Of a DNA stretch of 64,000 nt, positions 1 to 11,996 are shown piece after piece (position 1 is the stretch's first letter; every line of letters starts with the position of its first letter). The translations under genes and the position numbers were made by a program. Under the pieces are notes generated by a model. It was not told the DNA's origin. It made no database searches and was given only the letters and a program-made list of their open reading frames with translations. This DNA comes from Dugong dugon (Eukaryota; Chordata; Mammalia; Sirenia; Dugongidae): assembly GCA_030035585.1 (NCBI GenBank), contig CM057467.1, positions 67,754,941 through 67,818,940 on the forward strand. The letters are read 5' to 3'.

Positions 1-190
1 TGAGCATGACACCAGCAGGGGGAGACACAGGGGTGGTGGAGGGCCAGAGGAAGGGCCTTTGACCTAGTCAGAGGGAGTGAGAAAGGCTTTCCCGGGTAAG
101 GGGTGACTTCGTACTCAGTCTTCAAGGACAAGAAGGAATTTCTCAGGGGATGATGAGGTGGCAGAGGCAAAGGAAACAGCACATACAAAG
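1..190 (-). mobile_element. L2 LINE 3' relic (probable)
   Basis: The stretch has the diffuse AG-rich text typical of an antisense L2 3' region ('gaaaggctttcccgggtaag', later 'ggaaacagcacatacaaag'). It is diverged and its edges are unclear. The next ~520 bases to 714 hold nothing I can name. Confidence 0.4.
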
Positions 191-714
191 AGTTTGTGGC
201 CAGAGAGCATTTTGTCCATTGAGGTTCTGCAAGTAATTTCTGATTAATGAATCAGAATCAGAATCGTACCCTTCACCTTTCCTGGTTCCAGGACTCCCTG
301 ATGAGGGCAGGTATTATACACAACATGAACAATAGCCAGAGAGGGCCTGAGTGCCAAGTTTTTGATGCTGACAAGCACCTGGCAAGTGACCTTTCCACAC
401 ACAGGACTTCTCAGTGAATGGAACTGAGGGACCCAGCTTGGACAGAAAGCCAGAATGGCAGAGAAGACTCTGAAGTCACTGCCTCCAGCTGCCTGTTGGA
501 GTGGAGCGATAGGTCAAAACCAAGCCTTGTCCCTCCTGAGCCCCTGCTCTGCATTTAACACCACGCTGCCTTTCTTCTGGGCAGGTGAACACAAGGAGCA
601 CTTGTTTCTGCCGACGAAGGCAAGGCCAGTGACAGCTATTAACACTTACAGGTGCCTGAAACTCATCTCTTGCCAAGATGAACTTAAAATGTTTTAAATT
701 TAAGCATTTTCAAA

Positions 715-920
715 GGAGCCCTGGTGGCACAAATGGTTAATTGCTACACTGCTAACTGCAAGGTTGGTGGTTCAAACCCACCCAGAGGCTCTGCGGGAAA
801 AAGACCTGGTGATCTTCCATAAAGATTACAGCCATAAAAACCCTTTGGGGCAGCTCTGCTCTATCATATAGGGTCACTGTGAGTCAGAATCAACTCGCTG
901 GTACCTACTACCACCAACAA
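715..920 (+). mobile_element. AfroSINE, older subfamily
   Basis: A tRNA-derived SINE with a polymerase III style head (ggagccctggtggcac), a B-box-like 'ggttcaaaccc', and the RTE-like 3' tail 'gggtcactgtgagtcag'. It belongs to the class with the middle text 'cccagaggctctgcgggaaa' and has no 45-nt deletion. Non-autonomous; retroposed by a LINE. Confidence 0.9.
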
Positions 921-1869
921 TCATTTCTGAAGTTAAATTAGTCCAATAGTAGGCAACACATTGGTAGGGCTGATTGGCTGAGAGATTGGGGAGGTGGTGG
1001 GTGACAAGAAGAAATCGGAGTCAGCAAACCCATTTCAGAGTCAGGAAGCAAGTTCAGAAATCCAGATACACCCAGGTGCAGATGTGTTTATGTCCGAGAG
1101 TTCATGGAGAAAACGAAGGCCAAGATATTCTCAAGAGAGGATGAAGAGGGAGGGAGAGAAGGAGTGAAGGAAGGATAGAGGAGATAGGAGGAAGGCAGGC
1201 TAGCTGACTCTACTTGGAAACAGACATCAGCTATCACTTAAACATCAAATATTATTGAAGGGAAAAATGGCAGGTTTCCAGAACACTCCAGAGTCTATCT
1301 TGATAGGTTGCCATTGCTCTAGGGTTAATATGAGGAAATAGCATTCTTAAGAACCCGTATTAACCTGTTTGTTGTTCTATGGACTGTGACAGCTCCGTTC
1401 TACATCTCAATGGCTAACCATTTATTTTATTCCAAAGAAAAAGAAAAAAAGGCTTTTTGTTGTTGTTGGGTTTTTTTTAGCCCATGAAGCAGGGACTCAA
1501 GGCTGGAAGCTTTGCCCCTGGAAAAAGGTCGAGAAGCAGAAGTGTCAAGCAGGCTTCAAGTGGACTCCACAAAGAAGCCCCCACCTCATGTCCCCTCTCC
1601 GTTTATCCCGGAGACTCCAGCTCTTTCGCTTTTCTGGTTTTCTTTCCTTGGTTTGCCTCTCTGAGTCTTTCTCTGAGCTCTTGTGGTTACTCTCTTAGGT
1701 AACAGCTATGCCACAATAGCAAGTAATACACTGAAGGACCCCAAATGCAGGTGAAAGGCAGTAAGAGCTAAAGGAGATCAGAGGATGGAGGATCGAGCTG
1801 GACCAGCTTTAGAAAAAGAGGAGGCATTTCAGCTGGGTCAGGGGAGGAGGAATAAACAATTTTAATAAA
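921..1869. other. Unassigned spacer with a purine-rich tract
   Basis: No gene or named repeat is recognised. A GA-rich low-complexity run lies at about 1135-1200. T-rich and A-rich patches at 1430-1480 could be a decayed retroelement tail. Short open frames here have no recognisable protein similarity. Confidence 0.5.
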
Positions 1870-2137
1870 AAGCATAGCTACACTTGCATAGTACTTACTA
1901 CCTGCCTGGAACTGTCCTAAGCCCTTTAAATATATTAAGCTAGTTAATTCTCACAACAGGCTGTAGGAGGTAAGGTATAATTATTATCCCCTTTCATAAT
2001 AAATGGGGAAATTGAGTCACAGAGAGGTTAAGTTACTTGCCCAGAATAATAAAGCTTATGAGTGGGCTCATAACTAGGTCTGAGTAGGCTCAGACTAGGT
2101 ATTCTGGCTCCAGCATCTTTGATTTAACGCTCTTTTC
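1870..2137 (-). mobile_element. MIR SINE relic
   Basis: Antisense MIR. It shows the 'actgtcctaagccctttaaa' arm, the 'gagtcacagagaggttaagt' core and a 'ctggctccagcatc' end. The AfroSINE at 2138 sits directly against its 5' end. Confidence 0.85.
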
Positions 2138-2330
2138 AGTGGTTTGCACTTTGCTACTAATCTAAAGGTTGACAGTTCAAACCCACCAAGTGGCACCATG
2201 GAAGAAAGGCCTGGCAATCTGTTTCTGTAAAGATTATGGCCAAGAAAACCCTATAGAGCCGTTCTATTCTGTAATACACGGGGTTGCTATGAGTTGGAAT
2301 AGACTAGACTACGATGGGGTTTATTTTTTA
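2138..2330 (+). mobile_element. AfroSINE, older subfamily, head decayed
   Basis: The B-box-like 'gttcaaacccaccaag', the middle 'ctgtttctgtaaagattatg' and the tail 'ggggttgctatgagttgg' are visible. The usual 'gagccctgg' start is missing, so the copy is 5' truncated or mutated. Confidence 0.85.
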
Positions 2331-2339
2331 TTTACTTAT

Positions 2340-3035
2340 TTTTTATTCAGCCCCTCTAACATTTACATGTGTGTGTGTTCAACAAATATTTATCAAGCAC
2401 CTATTGTGTACTGGGCACTGTGCTAGATGCTGGGGTACATTAGTGAACAAAACACACAAAGATTTAGTGAGTGTTCACTGTGTGTCTGTTCCTCCTGGGA
2501 CATCCTGGTGATCAAGGCAAATGTGGATCCTATCCCTAGAGGACTTATGTTCTAGTTGCGATGGAGACATTAATTAATCATTCAAATAAGTATGCAATCA
2601 CACGTGCTCTGAAGAAAGGGAACGGAGAGCTAGGAGATTGTATAGGAGGAAGCTGCTCAGTTCTGAGGGCCGAGGAAGATTTCCCTGGAAAGTGACTCTA
2701 AGTCTAAGCTGAGAGCAACAGAGGGAGGAGGTTCCCCAGAAAGGGAACAGCATTTGCTCCTCGACTGTAATGACCTGAAAGATGACAGGTTTGAATGGAG
2801 CTCAGGGAACAAGGGGTACAGAAGGGAAGATTAGGTTGGCAACATGGGCACAAAATAAAGTAGAAATTTAATGTTTATCGAAGAGCAATGAGAAGCTCTT
2901 GTGGAGCTTGAACAACGGCTGACATAATGCTATAGTGTTTGGTAGTTTTCCAAGCTTTTCGTGTCCACCCTCTTTGGGTCTGAAAGCAGTCTGGTGAGGC
3001 AGGCATGTCTGGGATTCTTATCCCAGCTTGACTGA
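2340..3035 (-). mobile_element. L2 LINE 3' end
   Basis: It opens with the antisense L2 terminus 'gttcaacaaatatttatcaa' and 'actgggcactgtgctagatg'. The following text matches the L2 3' UTR in style: 'gcttatgttctagt'-like at 2545 and 'gggaacagcattt' at 2743. The last ~150 bases (2890-3035) may be a separate MIR piece. Confidence 0.7.
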
Positions 3036-3194
3036 TTGTTGCTGTTAAGTGCTGTCTAGTTGGTTCTGACTCATAGCGACCCTATAGGACAGAGTAGAAC
3101 TGCCCCATAGGGTTTCCAAGGAGCAGCTGGTGGATTGAACTGCCGACCTTTTGGTTAGCAGCCAAGCTCTTAACCACTACGCTACCAGGGATCC
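3036..3194 (-). mobile_element. AfroSINE, short (45-nt deleted) class
   Basis: Read on the minus strand it runs from 'ggatccctggtagcg' to the tail 'cctataggg...agtcagaacc'. 'agctgctccttgg' joins directly to 'aaaccctatgggg', so the block with 'gtctgcttctgtaaagatt' is absent. Confidence 0.9.
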
Positions 3195-3217
3195 AAGTAA
3201 TGGATTAGAACACTGAA

Positions 3218-3434
3218 AATCGAAACCAAGCTAATGGCTGTTGAGTCGATTCCAACTCATAGTGACTCCATGTGTGTCAGGTAGAGCTGTTCTCCATAGG
3301 GTTTTCAGTGGCTGATATTTTTGGAAGTAGGTCACCAGGCCTTTCTTCACAGGCACCTCTGGATGGACTTGAACCACCGACCTTTTGATAAGCAGCCAAG
3401 CCCTTAGTTATTTGCACCACCCAGGAATGCCCAG
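3218..3434 (-). mobile_element. AfroSINE-related element (third sequence class) with TSD
   Basis: It carries the 'gttttcagtggctgatattt' and 'ggaagtaggtcaccaggcct' middle that marks a distinct class, also seen at 44.0, 45.7 and 60.2 kb. The flanks carry a perfect 10-bp duplication, gaacactgaa, at 3208-3217 and 3435-3444. Confidence 0.88.
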
Positions 3435-3444
3435 GAACACTGAA

Positions 3445-4094
3445 GTCGTCCCCCCGCCCCCGCCCCAAGTGAACAACTTACCTAACATGTCTAAAATTGA
3501 AAGAATGAGGGTGAAAGTCCAGGCCTTCCTGCTCGGGCTGGAGGGGCAGAAAGGAGAGAGGAGGTTTCACAGACCTGCCCACAGTATGAGCAATGTTACA
3601 GCATCGTGGGGGTAACCTCACAGGATTTTGAGAGGAGCTAAGGGTCCAGCACTGGGCCTGGCACGTGGTAGATGCTCAGTAAACACCCATTCCTTTCCTT
3701 CAACTAGAGGTACCATTGCTTTGGTATTTTGCACACTGCCTGGCCCACATCATTCCACCTTCTATGTCAGTGGGTGTTTTGATGCTGATTGATTAGTTTT
3801 GCTAGGATGCATGAGAAGAGAGGCAAGTTGTTTTGTTCCTTAGCCAAGTCACGGTCCCTGTTTCCTAACCCCAGAATGCTCTGCCAGGCGAATTTGAAAA
3901 AACTGAATGGACTTGCCCGTGCCCGGGCAATGTAGAGGGAAACTTGAGAAGTAGGTAGGAAGGTAAAGACAGTTTTCCAGGTTTCTGCTGCTCCACCTTT
4001 GGTCCCCTACCACTGTATTCTGTAGCGCATTGGTCAGAAAAATTCTTTATCAGTAAGAGCCAATTGGGAACTTTATTCACTCAAGAAGAATCAC
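3445..4094. other. Unassigned spacer with a MIR tail
   Basis: 3600-3700 looks like a plus-strand MIR 3' half ('ctggcacgtggtagatgctc', then 'agtaaacacccattc'). The rest is unique-looking sequence with no recognised coding potential. Confidence 0.45.
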
Positions 4095-4222
4095 TAACAT
4101 TCATTTACAAAAGCTTTTTTATACATTATTCTCATTTAATGCCCGTAACAATCCTGTAAGGTAATTACTTATTATTGACATTTTATAAAAGGGACGAGAA
4201 GTGGTTATTATTCACAACACAT
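4095..4222 (-). mobile_element. MIR fragment
   Basis: An antisense MIR arm: 'ttctcatttaatgcccgtaa' followed by 'caatcctgtaaggtaatta'. Decayed past 4200. Confidence 0.6.
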
Positions 4223-5394
4223 ACAACAAATCAAAACCTAAACACAGGACTCTTTCACCCCAGTCTGGTTTTCCTTAGCTGAATAGCAGTGTCACTCTTG
4301 GGATTATCCTTTGTTATTGCCCCTCAGAGACATCACAACAAACCTGTCCTTTGCTGAGGCAAGTGATGGAAATCCATTCTGAAAATGTGACCAGAATTAT
4401 AGGGAGAGAACCTTGTATGGAATTAGTCTTTGATATGCTTTCCTCGGCTTACACCCTTTTTCTGCATCAGTTTAAGACTGGTGACTATCCTTTCTTCCAT
4501 GGTCAATATCTTTGGGTTTTTCCTACTCTTTGGAAGGATGATTTTAGACATCTTCCTGGTCACTGGATTGGTGATCATGGATCCTTCTGGGGGGACTATA
4601 ACTCAGAAGTCATACTTCCCTGAGTTCAGGAAGCCCAGAACTCAAGAGTTGCAGTCCCTTCTCTGTGGCAGCCACCAGACATCAGTAGCTGGATGACAGC
4701 CAGCAATAAGATTGTGACATTGGAAGGGGCCAAAGAACATGGCTGTCTCCCAGCCCTTTATTTTCCCATTCCACTGGAAGATCGTGTTCATTCGAGCTTT
4801 TAAACCAAAAATATATTATCGTAATCTATTTGCTAATTATACCGTGCTAAATTTCTAGACACTATAAATTGCAGCTGTGCGATATCTAGATGAGGTTTCT
4901 GGGTATTTATTTTTAGCCATCAGAGAGCACTTGGTTTCCTCGAGGCTTCATCTGCAAGTCTAGGAGGGGACGAGAAAATGCATCTGCACAATCCTTCTTG
5001 CCCTGTGACTTGGATGGAGTCGTTTAACTTCTCTGACTTTCCTCTGTAAAAGGCGGTGGCTGTAGTAACTGATCTTGAAGGACCTGTCCGTCTTTGAAGT
5101 TCTAACTCTTGTTTCCTGAATATAGAAACTAGAATGTGCCCCAACATGATCTTTCAGTGCCTACTTCACCCTGGAGAATGCCCAAAGCCACCACACCGAA
5201 ATGTTGTGAACCATGGAACACAGGCCTTCAGAAACCTCGGGCTCAGTGGGTGCCTTTTCCTCCTTTTCTGATCCTCGTTTTTTTGGTGGATGGAAGGGTT
5301 TTGCATTTGTTTAACACCTACTGTTTGCATAGCACACTGTGAGGTGATTACAGTTGAGTGATTTTGGTTGACCCCCCCTTTTAAGGCCAATGTC
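4223..5394. other. Unassigned spacer
   Basis: No named element or gene found. An open frame at 4351-4623 (90 codons) has no recognisable family, no flanking splice context I trust, and codes for a low-information peptide, so I do not call it. Confidence 0.4.
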
Positions 5395-5735
5395 TTTTAC
5401 TTTCCATCAGTCATTGACAATTTACTTAGCACTGGGCTTGGCTCTTTGAAAACATCACAAAGGTGAAGTGGATACAACTCCCAGCCCTAAGGAGCCCAGG
5501 AGGGGAGGTAGGGCATTAAATTAATATTTTCAAGTGCTTTTTGAACTGCAAAATGCCATTCGAGTACAGGCTATGAATAATAAAAAAAAAAAAAACAAGT
5601 GCCAAGTGCCATCAGAGAGATACAGATACAGTGTAGTGGGGTTCAGGTTCATTTGTGCCTGTTGGGAGAGGAGAATCAAGGAAGACTTCAAGGAGGAAGA
5701 GGTTTTTAAGCCAGGCTTGATGTATAAATAGTATC
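5395..5735 (-). mobile_element. L2 LINE relic
   Basis: Antisense L2 3' UTR style text ('cccagccctaaggagccc', 'gaatcaaggaagacttcaag', 'ttttaagccaggcttgatg'), with an internal A run at 5580-5594. Confidence 0.6.
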
Positions 5736-5764
5736 TAGAAATATGGGGATTGGGTGTGGGAAAT

Positions 5765-6283
5765 CAGACTTGGTTTGTTAACCTTAGAAACCACCCCAGC
5801 CAGGTCACATGGATGGCTAACTCTGATGAGTCACTCTTCACAAATGCCCAGCAGAGCACATCCCTTTACTACCCACCATGACCTCTAACAAATTTTCTTC
5901 ATAAAAAAGTCCTCTGGAAATCCCCAAGACTATGGCCGTAAGACACCCTTCTGACCTGGAATTGAAACCATTCCCAGAGACCACCTCCCAGCCAAACAGT
6001 AGACACAGACATAAGATAAACAATAACACCCAAGAGGAACATGCTTCTTAGAACAAACAATTAGAACAAATCAGACAATATCTGCCCAAAAGCAAAGATG
6101 AGAAAGCAGGAAGGGATAAAATCAGAATGAAAGGAAACAGGGAATCCAGGGTGGAAATGGGGAGTGCTGACACACTACGGGGAATGAAGCCAAGGCCATG
6201 AAACACCTTATGTGCAAACTATTGAGTGGGAAACTAATTTGCTCTGTAAACTTCCACCTAAAGCACAATTAAAAAAAAATTAT
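5765..6283 (+). mobile_element. L1 3' end, afrotherian (elephant-type) lineage
   Basis: It ends with 'gaaactaatttgctctgtaa' and a 'cacctaaagcacaatt' block followed by an A tail at about 6269. The same terminal text occurs at 13.1 kb, so both are copies of one L1 3' UTR family. Only 3' UTR is present; no ORF2 is retained. Confidence 0.75.
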
Positions 6284-6647
6284 TTGGAACAGTTTCTTGG
6301 TTTGGATGTTTCTAGTATTTAGACATCTGGATAAACAGTCTCCTGCTGTATATGTGTAATTATTTGATGGATAGATGGATGCATGGACAGATGGATGAAT
6401 GAATAGTTTGATATCATTATAGAGATGCCACAGCAAGGAGATGGGAGCAATTAAACTGTCTGGGCCTACAGATAGTTTTATGGCAAGAGGAACATTAGAG
6501 CTGGGCCTTCAGCAATGAGTAGAATTTTCTCAGCACACAGTGCAAGTAAGGGTGTCCTATCCAGAGGGAAGCAAATGGAAGCATGAAATGCATAACACAG
6601 TTGGAGAATAGTGAGCCACAGAGGCCAGGGTATGGGAGGGTAGGATG
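6284..6647 (-). mobile_element. L2 relic with GATG microsatellite
   Basis: An imperfect GATG/GATA run lies at 6363-6404. The rest (about 6425-6640) reads as antisense L2 3' text, for example 'cagagggaagcaaatggaag'. Confidence 0.5.
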
Positions 6648-6905
6648 AATAACTGTAGTGGCTGAAAACACAGGTTTTAAAGTAGACAGATTATGGCTTG
6701 AATCCAAACTCTGCTACATAGTAGCTTAGTGATCTGAGCAAGTTACTTAACTTTTCTAAGCTTCCATTTTCTCATCTGTAAAATAGGAATATTAATAATA
6801 CTTACCTCATATGGTTGTTGTGAAGATTAAGAGAAATAAAAGCATGTCTGTAAGACTTTTAGCACAGTGATTTGCATGCAGTATGTACTTAATAAATGGA
6901 AGCTC
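6648..6905 (+). mobile_element. MIR SINE, nearly full length
   Basis: Sense MIR: 'gcttgaatccaaactctgc', core 'gagcaagttacttaac', 'ttctcatctgtaaaatagg', and the tail 'agtatgtacttaataaatgg'. Confidence 0.9.
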
Positions 6906-7462
6906 GTGACTGATATTTTACTGAAACAATTCTAGTTAAATTATGAAAATGCCAGTTCAAACCACAGAATTTTAAGGATGAGGCAGAATAAAAGGAACCA
7001 TCAAAAGAGAGATAGTCCTTGGAGAAAAATGAGAAGAATCAGGAGAGATTGATCTTGCAGATGCTAAGGCAGGAGAATTTCTAAAGGAGGAGGTGGTCGT
7101 TGCTAGCAGGTGACCCAGAAAGACCACTACAGATGAGGATTGAGAAGAAGCTTCTGGAATTTGTAGTGACAACATCATTATGATCTTAAGGAGAATATTC
7201 TGGAGGTGGAAGCCAGACTGCAGTGATTTGTGGAGGGCGTGGGAGTGGGGGAAGTGGTGGTCTAGATAACTCTGTCAGGAAATCTTTCTGAGAAGGAGAA
7301 AAAAGAACTTGGGGTGGGGTGGGGAGACAAGGTCATGAGAAGTGATGTTTATTAGATGAGGAATGTTTGAACTCAATTATCACAGTGTTTCTCTGCCTTT
7401 CCAAACCTATGCCCCCACTTGATACACGAAAAAATATGTTTCACTTTCCTCCTGTCCCATTA
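6906..7462 (-). mobile_element. L2 relic (low confidence)
   Basis: AG-rich antisense L2-like text covers about 6960-7345 ('gaaggagaaaaaagaacttg'). No other structure is seen; 7380-7460 is unassigned. Confidence 0.4.
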
Positions 7463-7659
7463 AATCCATTGCCATTGAGTCAGTTCTGACTCATATCAAC
7501 CCCATACGACAGAGTAGAACTGCCCCGCATCGTGTTTCCAAGGCTGTAATCTTTACAGAAGCAGACTGCCACTCCTTTTCCTGTGGAGCAGCTGGTGTGT
7601 TTGCACTGCTAACCTTTAGGTTAGCAGTCAAGTGCTAAACCATTGCACACCAGAATTCC
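7463..7659 (-). mobile_element. AfroSINE, full-length class
   Basis: It retains the middle block on the minus strand (gtctgcttctgtaaagatta), the B-box region and the head 'ggaattctggtgtgc'. Confidence 0.9.
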
Positions 7660-8284
7660 TTCCCCTCTCCCCCTCTAAGATTCTGACATTCTGGAAACCA
7701 CCATCCAACCTCATTTGGTAATCACTCTTGCCAAGAAGATTTTGTCTGGATTTACTTCCTGTAACTGTATTTTAAAAACAGTAGGAATTTAATAACCTGT
7801 TGGAATAAAACAGGTGAGAAATGACTGTAGGAATTAAGGATGGATTTGAAGGGCAGTAAGAAGACTGGACTGAGCAGATGTAGGGAGTGAGGGAGAGGGA
7901 GGAGTCAAGGAGAGACCCGGGATTCTGGCTTTGGAGCACTGAGTGAATAACCACATCAAGTGGTGTAATGATGAGGTCCCTTCCCTGTGTGGGTTCTCGC
8001 TTCCACCTGCTTGGATGACAACTCACAGGTTTATTGAGAGTAAGAAATCAAATGACAGATTGGAAGCCTTCAAGTGCTTTATAAATGTAAGGCATCGTTA
8101 TTAATATTGTCATAGGTAAGACAGAGCACATCTTGTTCTCTTTCTAGAGCATTCTGTCTCACTTTTCCTGCATAGCCTCTGTATCACTAACTATAATTCT
8201 AAATAGCTACAAAGAACTAACATATATTCTTCACAAAGCATTTTACAGATGAGGAAATAGAGGGGCAGACATGTTAAAAAAAAC
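7660..8284. other. L2/MIR relics and unassigned DNA
   Basis: 7785-8030 resembles an antisense L2 3' region ('gaggagtcaaggagagac'). 8060-8280 has MIR-like pieces ('aagtgctttataaatgtaag', 'ttttacagatgaggaaatag'). Confidence 0.45.
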
Positions 8285-8668
8285 TAGGATTGTACCCAAT
8301 AACTTTCTTTCTAGTCACACATGGAGTATTTATTAAAATTGACTGCATACTAGGTTAAAAAATAAGTCTCAATGAATTTCAGGGAATCAGTGTCCTACAG
8401 ACCCCATTCTCCCACCAATTAAGTTAGAAATGAATAACAAAAAAGATTAGTTAAAAAAAAAAAAAAAGGTACCTATATAGTGAGAGATATTTACAAAAAC
8501 ACTTCTAACTTATTCATGGGCCAAAGAAGAAACTATAATAGAAATAATATAAGGGAATGATGCTTAAGTAACAAAAGTTGTAGAATGTAGCCAGTGCAGC
8601 ACTTGGAGGGAAATCTATGGCCTTAAACAACTTACATTAGAAAATAAAGAGAGAGTAAGAATGAGTTA
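8285..8668 (+). mobile_element. L1 ORF2 internal fragment (decayed)
   Basis: DNA text typical of L1 ORF2 between the endonuclease and reverse transcriptase: 'tgactgcatactaggttaaa', 'gggccaaagaagaaact' and 'cttggagggaaatctatgg'. Stops and an A run at 8453-8467 break the frame. Confidence 0.75.
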
Positions 8669-9713
8669 ATCAATTAAGTATCCAATTTAAGAACAACAGT
8701 AGATATAAATAAATAAGCAGCCCAGAGTCTTGCAATTACAAGTGAGGATTTGAACATAGATGTGACCGACTCCAAATGCTTCTCTGTGTTCACTATGCTA
8801 CCTGCCTTTCGCTGTGCTAGTTCCCATAATATGCCCTGCGCCTGGAAATGCTGTTTTTCTCTAAAAGTCAAGGAGATGAGCCTATAGGGTAGGTAACCTC
8901 TTGCATGAAGGGTTTGTGATAAATCTCAATCATTTATTCATCCATCCTTTCATTCATTAAATATTTACTGAGCACTCGCTGTGTACCAGGTACTGTGCTA
9001 ATAACTGCATATGTTAGTTGCCTTTCCTCTGAGTGTTCAAAAACCAGCATTTGGTGGGGCCAGAGCTGCTGCTGCTACTTCTGCCCCCCGCCCCACTCTC
9101 CCCTCAACTCCCAAGCTTGTCAGAACAGCAACCCCGTCAAAAATGTCTGATTTCTTTCTTGTCTCTTTTAACAGGTAGACTAAAATTACCATGTGTCCAA
9201 ATTAAAATTGCATACTTCAAGGATTATTTGAAGGACTATTCTTAGACCTTTTTAAGAAGATTTAAAGAAAAGTGAGTTGGTTTTCTTTTTTAACACTTCA
9301 GAGAGTATTCACGATTTGAGTTAATGTTATGGTTATTTCTTTTTCTCTACCTCTAAAATAAGTGTTAATAGGTAGACTTTATCTCCATTTATTTTATAAT
9401 AATTTTTTTTCTCCCTAAGAACAATGAGCAGGGAGTACAGGATTACTGGTTGGCTTCCCTGTAAGATTTTAGTATATTTCAAAGCCTTGTGCAGTCTTGG
9501 AGAATGAAGGGGTCTTAGAGGCGTGGACCATACCCTGCTAGACGCTGGAGGCCCACAGCAAGCTCTGTATAGATCCCTGGCCTCTGCTTGAAAACCTCCA
9601 GGAACTGATGGAGAACTCTGTTATCTCTTCACATTCTGGATTGTTAGAGAGTTTTTCCTTAATCTGGATTTGAAATCCACTTCTCCTCATGTCTTGCCAA
9701 ACTTCATTCTTTA
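8669..9713. other. Unassigned spacer with L2 and CR1/L3-like traces
   Basis: 8930-9005 is an antisense L2 tip ('cattaaatatttactgagca'). 9520-9712 recalls the ancient CR1/L3-type text 'gaaaacctccaggaactgat' and 'ggattgttagagagttttt'. The rest is unassigned. Confidence 0.4.
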
Positions 9714-9856
9714 TTGTTGTTAGTTGCTGTCCAGTCGATTCTGACTCATGGCGAGCCCATGCGTGGAGAGTAGAACTGTGCTCTAGGGTTTTCAAGACAG
9801 TGACCTTTCAGAAGCTAGTAGTCAAATGCTTAGCCATTTGTGCCACCAAAGGACTC
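9714..9856 (-). mobile_element. AfroSINE, internally deleted copy
   Basis: Tail (gttgttagttgctgtccag) and head (gagtcctttggtggcac on the minus strand) are both present, but most of the middle is gone. The remaining 'ctctagggttttcaag' places it near the third class. Confidence 0.8.
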
Positions 9857-10290
9857 TTCTTTTTTTATTAGACGATCCTAAAAATGATCAAAGGCAAAGA
9901 TCATGGCCCTTCTTGAGATCTTTTTTTATTCTTTGTTCCTCCAGTGACTCCTCAGAATTTGGTTTCAAGTGCATCTCTTGCCCTGGTCAACTTCTTTCCA
10001 ATACAGTAAATGTCTTAAAAAGAGGCACCTGCTTAGAACACAAACACAGCACAGCCAGCATCCTTTGTCCCAGTAGGTACAAGAGAATCAGAGGAAGACA
10101 AACCCCCGGGGAGCTGGTCTGGGTTCCGGTCCCATTTCTGCTATTGCTGTGCTCTCAGAAAAGTCACTTCATCTCTCTGAGCTCAGAGAAAACAAGAAGG
10201 GTAGGACAAGATGCTCACAATGATGCCTCCAACCTCTACATGGACAGTTTTGCTGACTCAGGATAAAAAACTTGCTTCTCACTATCTCAG
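9857..10290. other. Unassigned spacer
   Basis: No recognised element. A 146-codon open frame runs from inside the preceding SINE through this stretch (9826-10266). Its origin in SINE sequence and the lack of a recognisable domain argue against a gene. Confidence 0.4.
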
Positions 10291-10529
10291 GCACTGGAGT
10301 GAGCCATGTCATGGAGATCAGTTGGAACTGAGTCCAGTCCCAGCCCTCTCACTTGCTGACTGTGTGGCCATAGGCTGTCACTTCACATCTCTAAGCATCT
10401 GTTTCCTCATGCATGACATAAGGATATTCATATATGTTACAAAGAATTTGTACTGGGATATGTACACAAAGCACTTAGTACCTGGTGGGTAGGAAGTGTT
10501 CAATAAATGGTAGTCCCTAGGATTATTAT
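10291..10529 (+). mobile_element. MIR SINE relic
   Basis: Sense MIR: 'ctgactgtgtggccatagg', 'tctgtttcctcatgcatgac', and the tail 'ggaagtgttcaataaatgg'. The next SINE is inserted just beyond its 3' end. Confidence 0.8.
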
Positions 10530-10684
10530 GGGGCCCTGGTTGCACGGTGGTTAAGAGCTACGGCTACTAACCAAAAGGTCGGCAGTTGGAATCCACCAGC
10601 TGCTCCTTGGAAACCCTACGGGGAAGTTCTACTCTGCTCTGTAGGGTCACTATAAGTTGGAATCAACTCAATGGCAATGGGTCC
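10530..10684 (+). mobile_element. AfroSINE, short (45-nt deleted) class
   Basis: The head 'ggggccctggttgcacgg', the B-box-like 'ggcagttggaatccacc', then 'gctgctccttgg' runs straight into 'aaaccctacgggg'. The tail ends in 'ctcaatggcaatgggt'. Confidence 0.93.
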
Positions 10685-11439
10685 AGGTAGTATTACTATA
10701 GGTAGTGATGCAGCTACTTGCCTTTAGAAAAAGGAGAAGACAAGAAGTGAGTAATAAAAAAAGAAGAGAGAAGATGTGGACATTATCATTATTAGGGATA
10801 GGGGAAGACGTGTCCACATCCCATAAGCTTTCATATAAACAAAAGCCCAAACCCAGAAAGTTTATGAGGTTAAAACTCTACTTCTCAGAAGCAGACAGTG
10901 AGAAATTGGTTGTTATGGAGATAGATATAGTTAGTTAGTTTAAAGGGAAACTTTTATAGGGGGCCTGAGGAGCTGCACCAATTCTGCCAGCCTCTAGCTA
11001 CTGCCACAACCTTGGTCCTGGACAGTAAAGATTGGTGACCCTAGAATGAGGGTCTTTACACCCATGGACCAAGAGGCCTTGAGAGTCATCAAATACTTAT
11101 ATATGTTCAGAAGGTTGGTTGTGAGGGTCAGACAAGAATGAGTGTGAGAGGGATGTGTAAACTGTAAAGTGCCCTACACATACATGTTCTTTTGCTATGC
11201 ATATGTTCTGGGCTATCCTGATACTTTGGAAATCAGGAGACAGGATAAAACTCAGATAAGCTGAGTGTGTCATGAAGCGGGAGGGTCCAGTCCACACACT
11301 TATGAGTAAAACAGCATTTGTGTATCCACACTTGTGTGTCTGTATGTGTATGTGAGCAGGTGTGTGTGTAAATCTTTGGGCCCTTTGGATATAGTCATCA
11401 CTTTTTACATAGGGATTGGCTGCCTCTAAGGAGTATAAC
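10685..11439. other. Unassigned spacer with a TG-rich patch
   Basis: No gene or named repeat. An imperfect TG/GTA-rich patch lies at 11320-11370. A 144-codon minus-strand open frame (11097-11531) has no recognised domain and overlaps a MIR piece. Confidence 0.4.
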
Positions 11440-11660
11440 ATAGGAATAAAAACACAGGCCATGGAGTCGGTCAAGCCCAACTCTCTGACTAGCTGTGTGA
11501 CCTTGGTCACATTATTTAACAAGAGCAACACAGTCCCTGCCTTTGTGGAGCTTAAAATCTGTGAACAGGACTACTCTGAGGAGATGGAATGATACTGCAT
11601 AGAATGTGCCCTTCACACTGAAAAAATGCCCAGTATATGTGAGTTCCCTTCTCCCTTGGT
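11440..11660 (+). mobile_element. MIR/L2 fragment
   Basis: 'ctgactagctgtgtgacctt' followed by 'ggtcacattatttaac' is the MIR core. From 11530 the text turns to L2-like ('cctttgtggagcttaaaat'). Confidence 0.6.
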
Positions 11661-11996
11661 TAATGGCTTTCCTCAGAGTTTAGGGAAAGTCATTCTAACC
11701 TGTTGGATAAAAGGAACCTCCTGAGGTATTTTAGGTTCTATAGGACCATTCCCTTGAAGGCCCAGGTGCCTGGGTGGATGGAGAGCCCACCTGGGCAAAC
11801 ACGCCCTCTCACCCTGCCAGAAGGGTAACTCCAGAGGCATTCCCACACCTCGGCCATCCTCCTAGAGTCCCCTCTCTCAGTCTGGACTGTGGGGCTGGCA
11901 AATCTTAAATTCTGGAGAACTGGGGAGTGTGTTACCATTTAAGGCATAGAACAGGATGTTTTTTGATTTGGGAATTAAAGATAGGTAAGAGCAGTG

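Noticed and set aside
9826-10266. 146-codon open frame
   Set aside because: It starts in an AfroSINE and has no domain.
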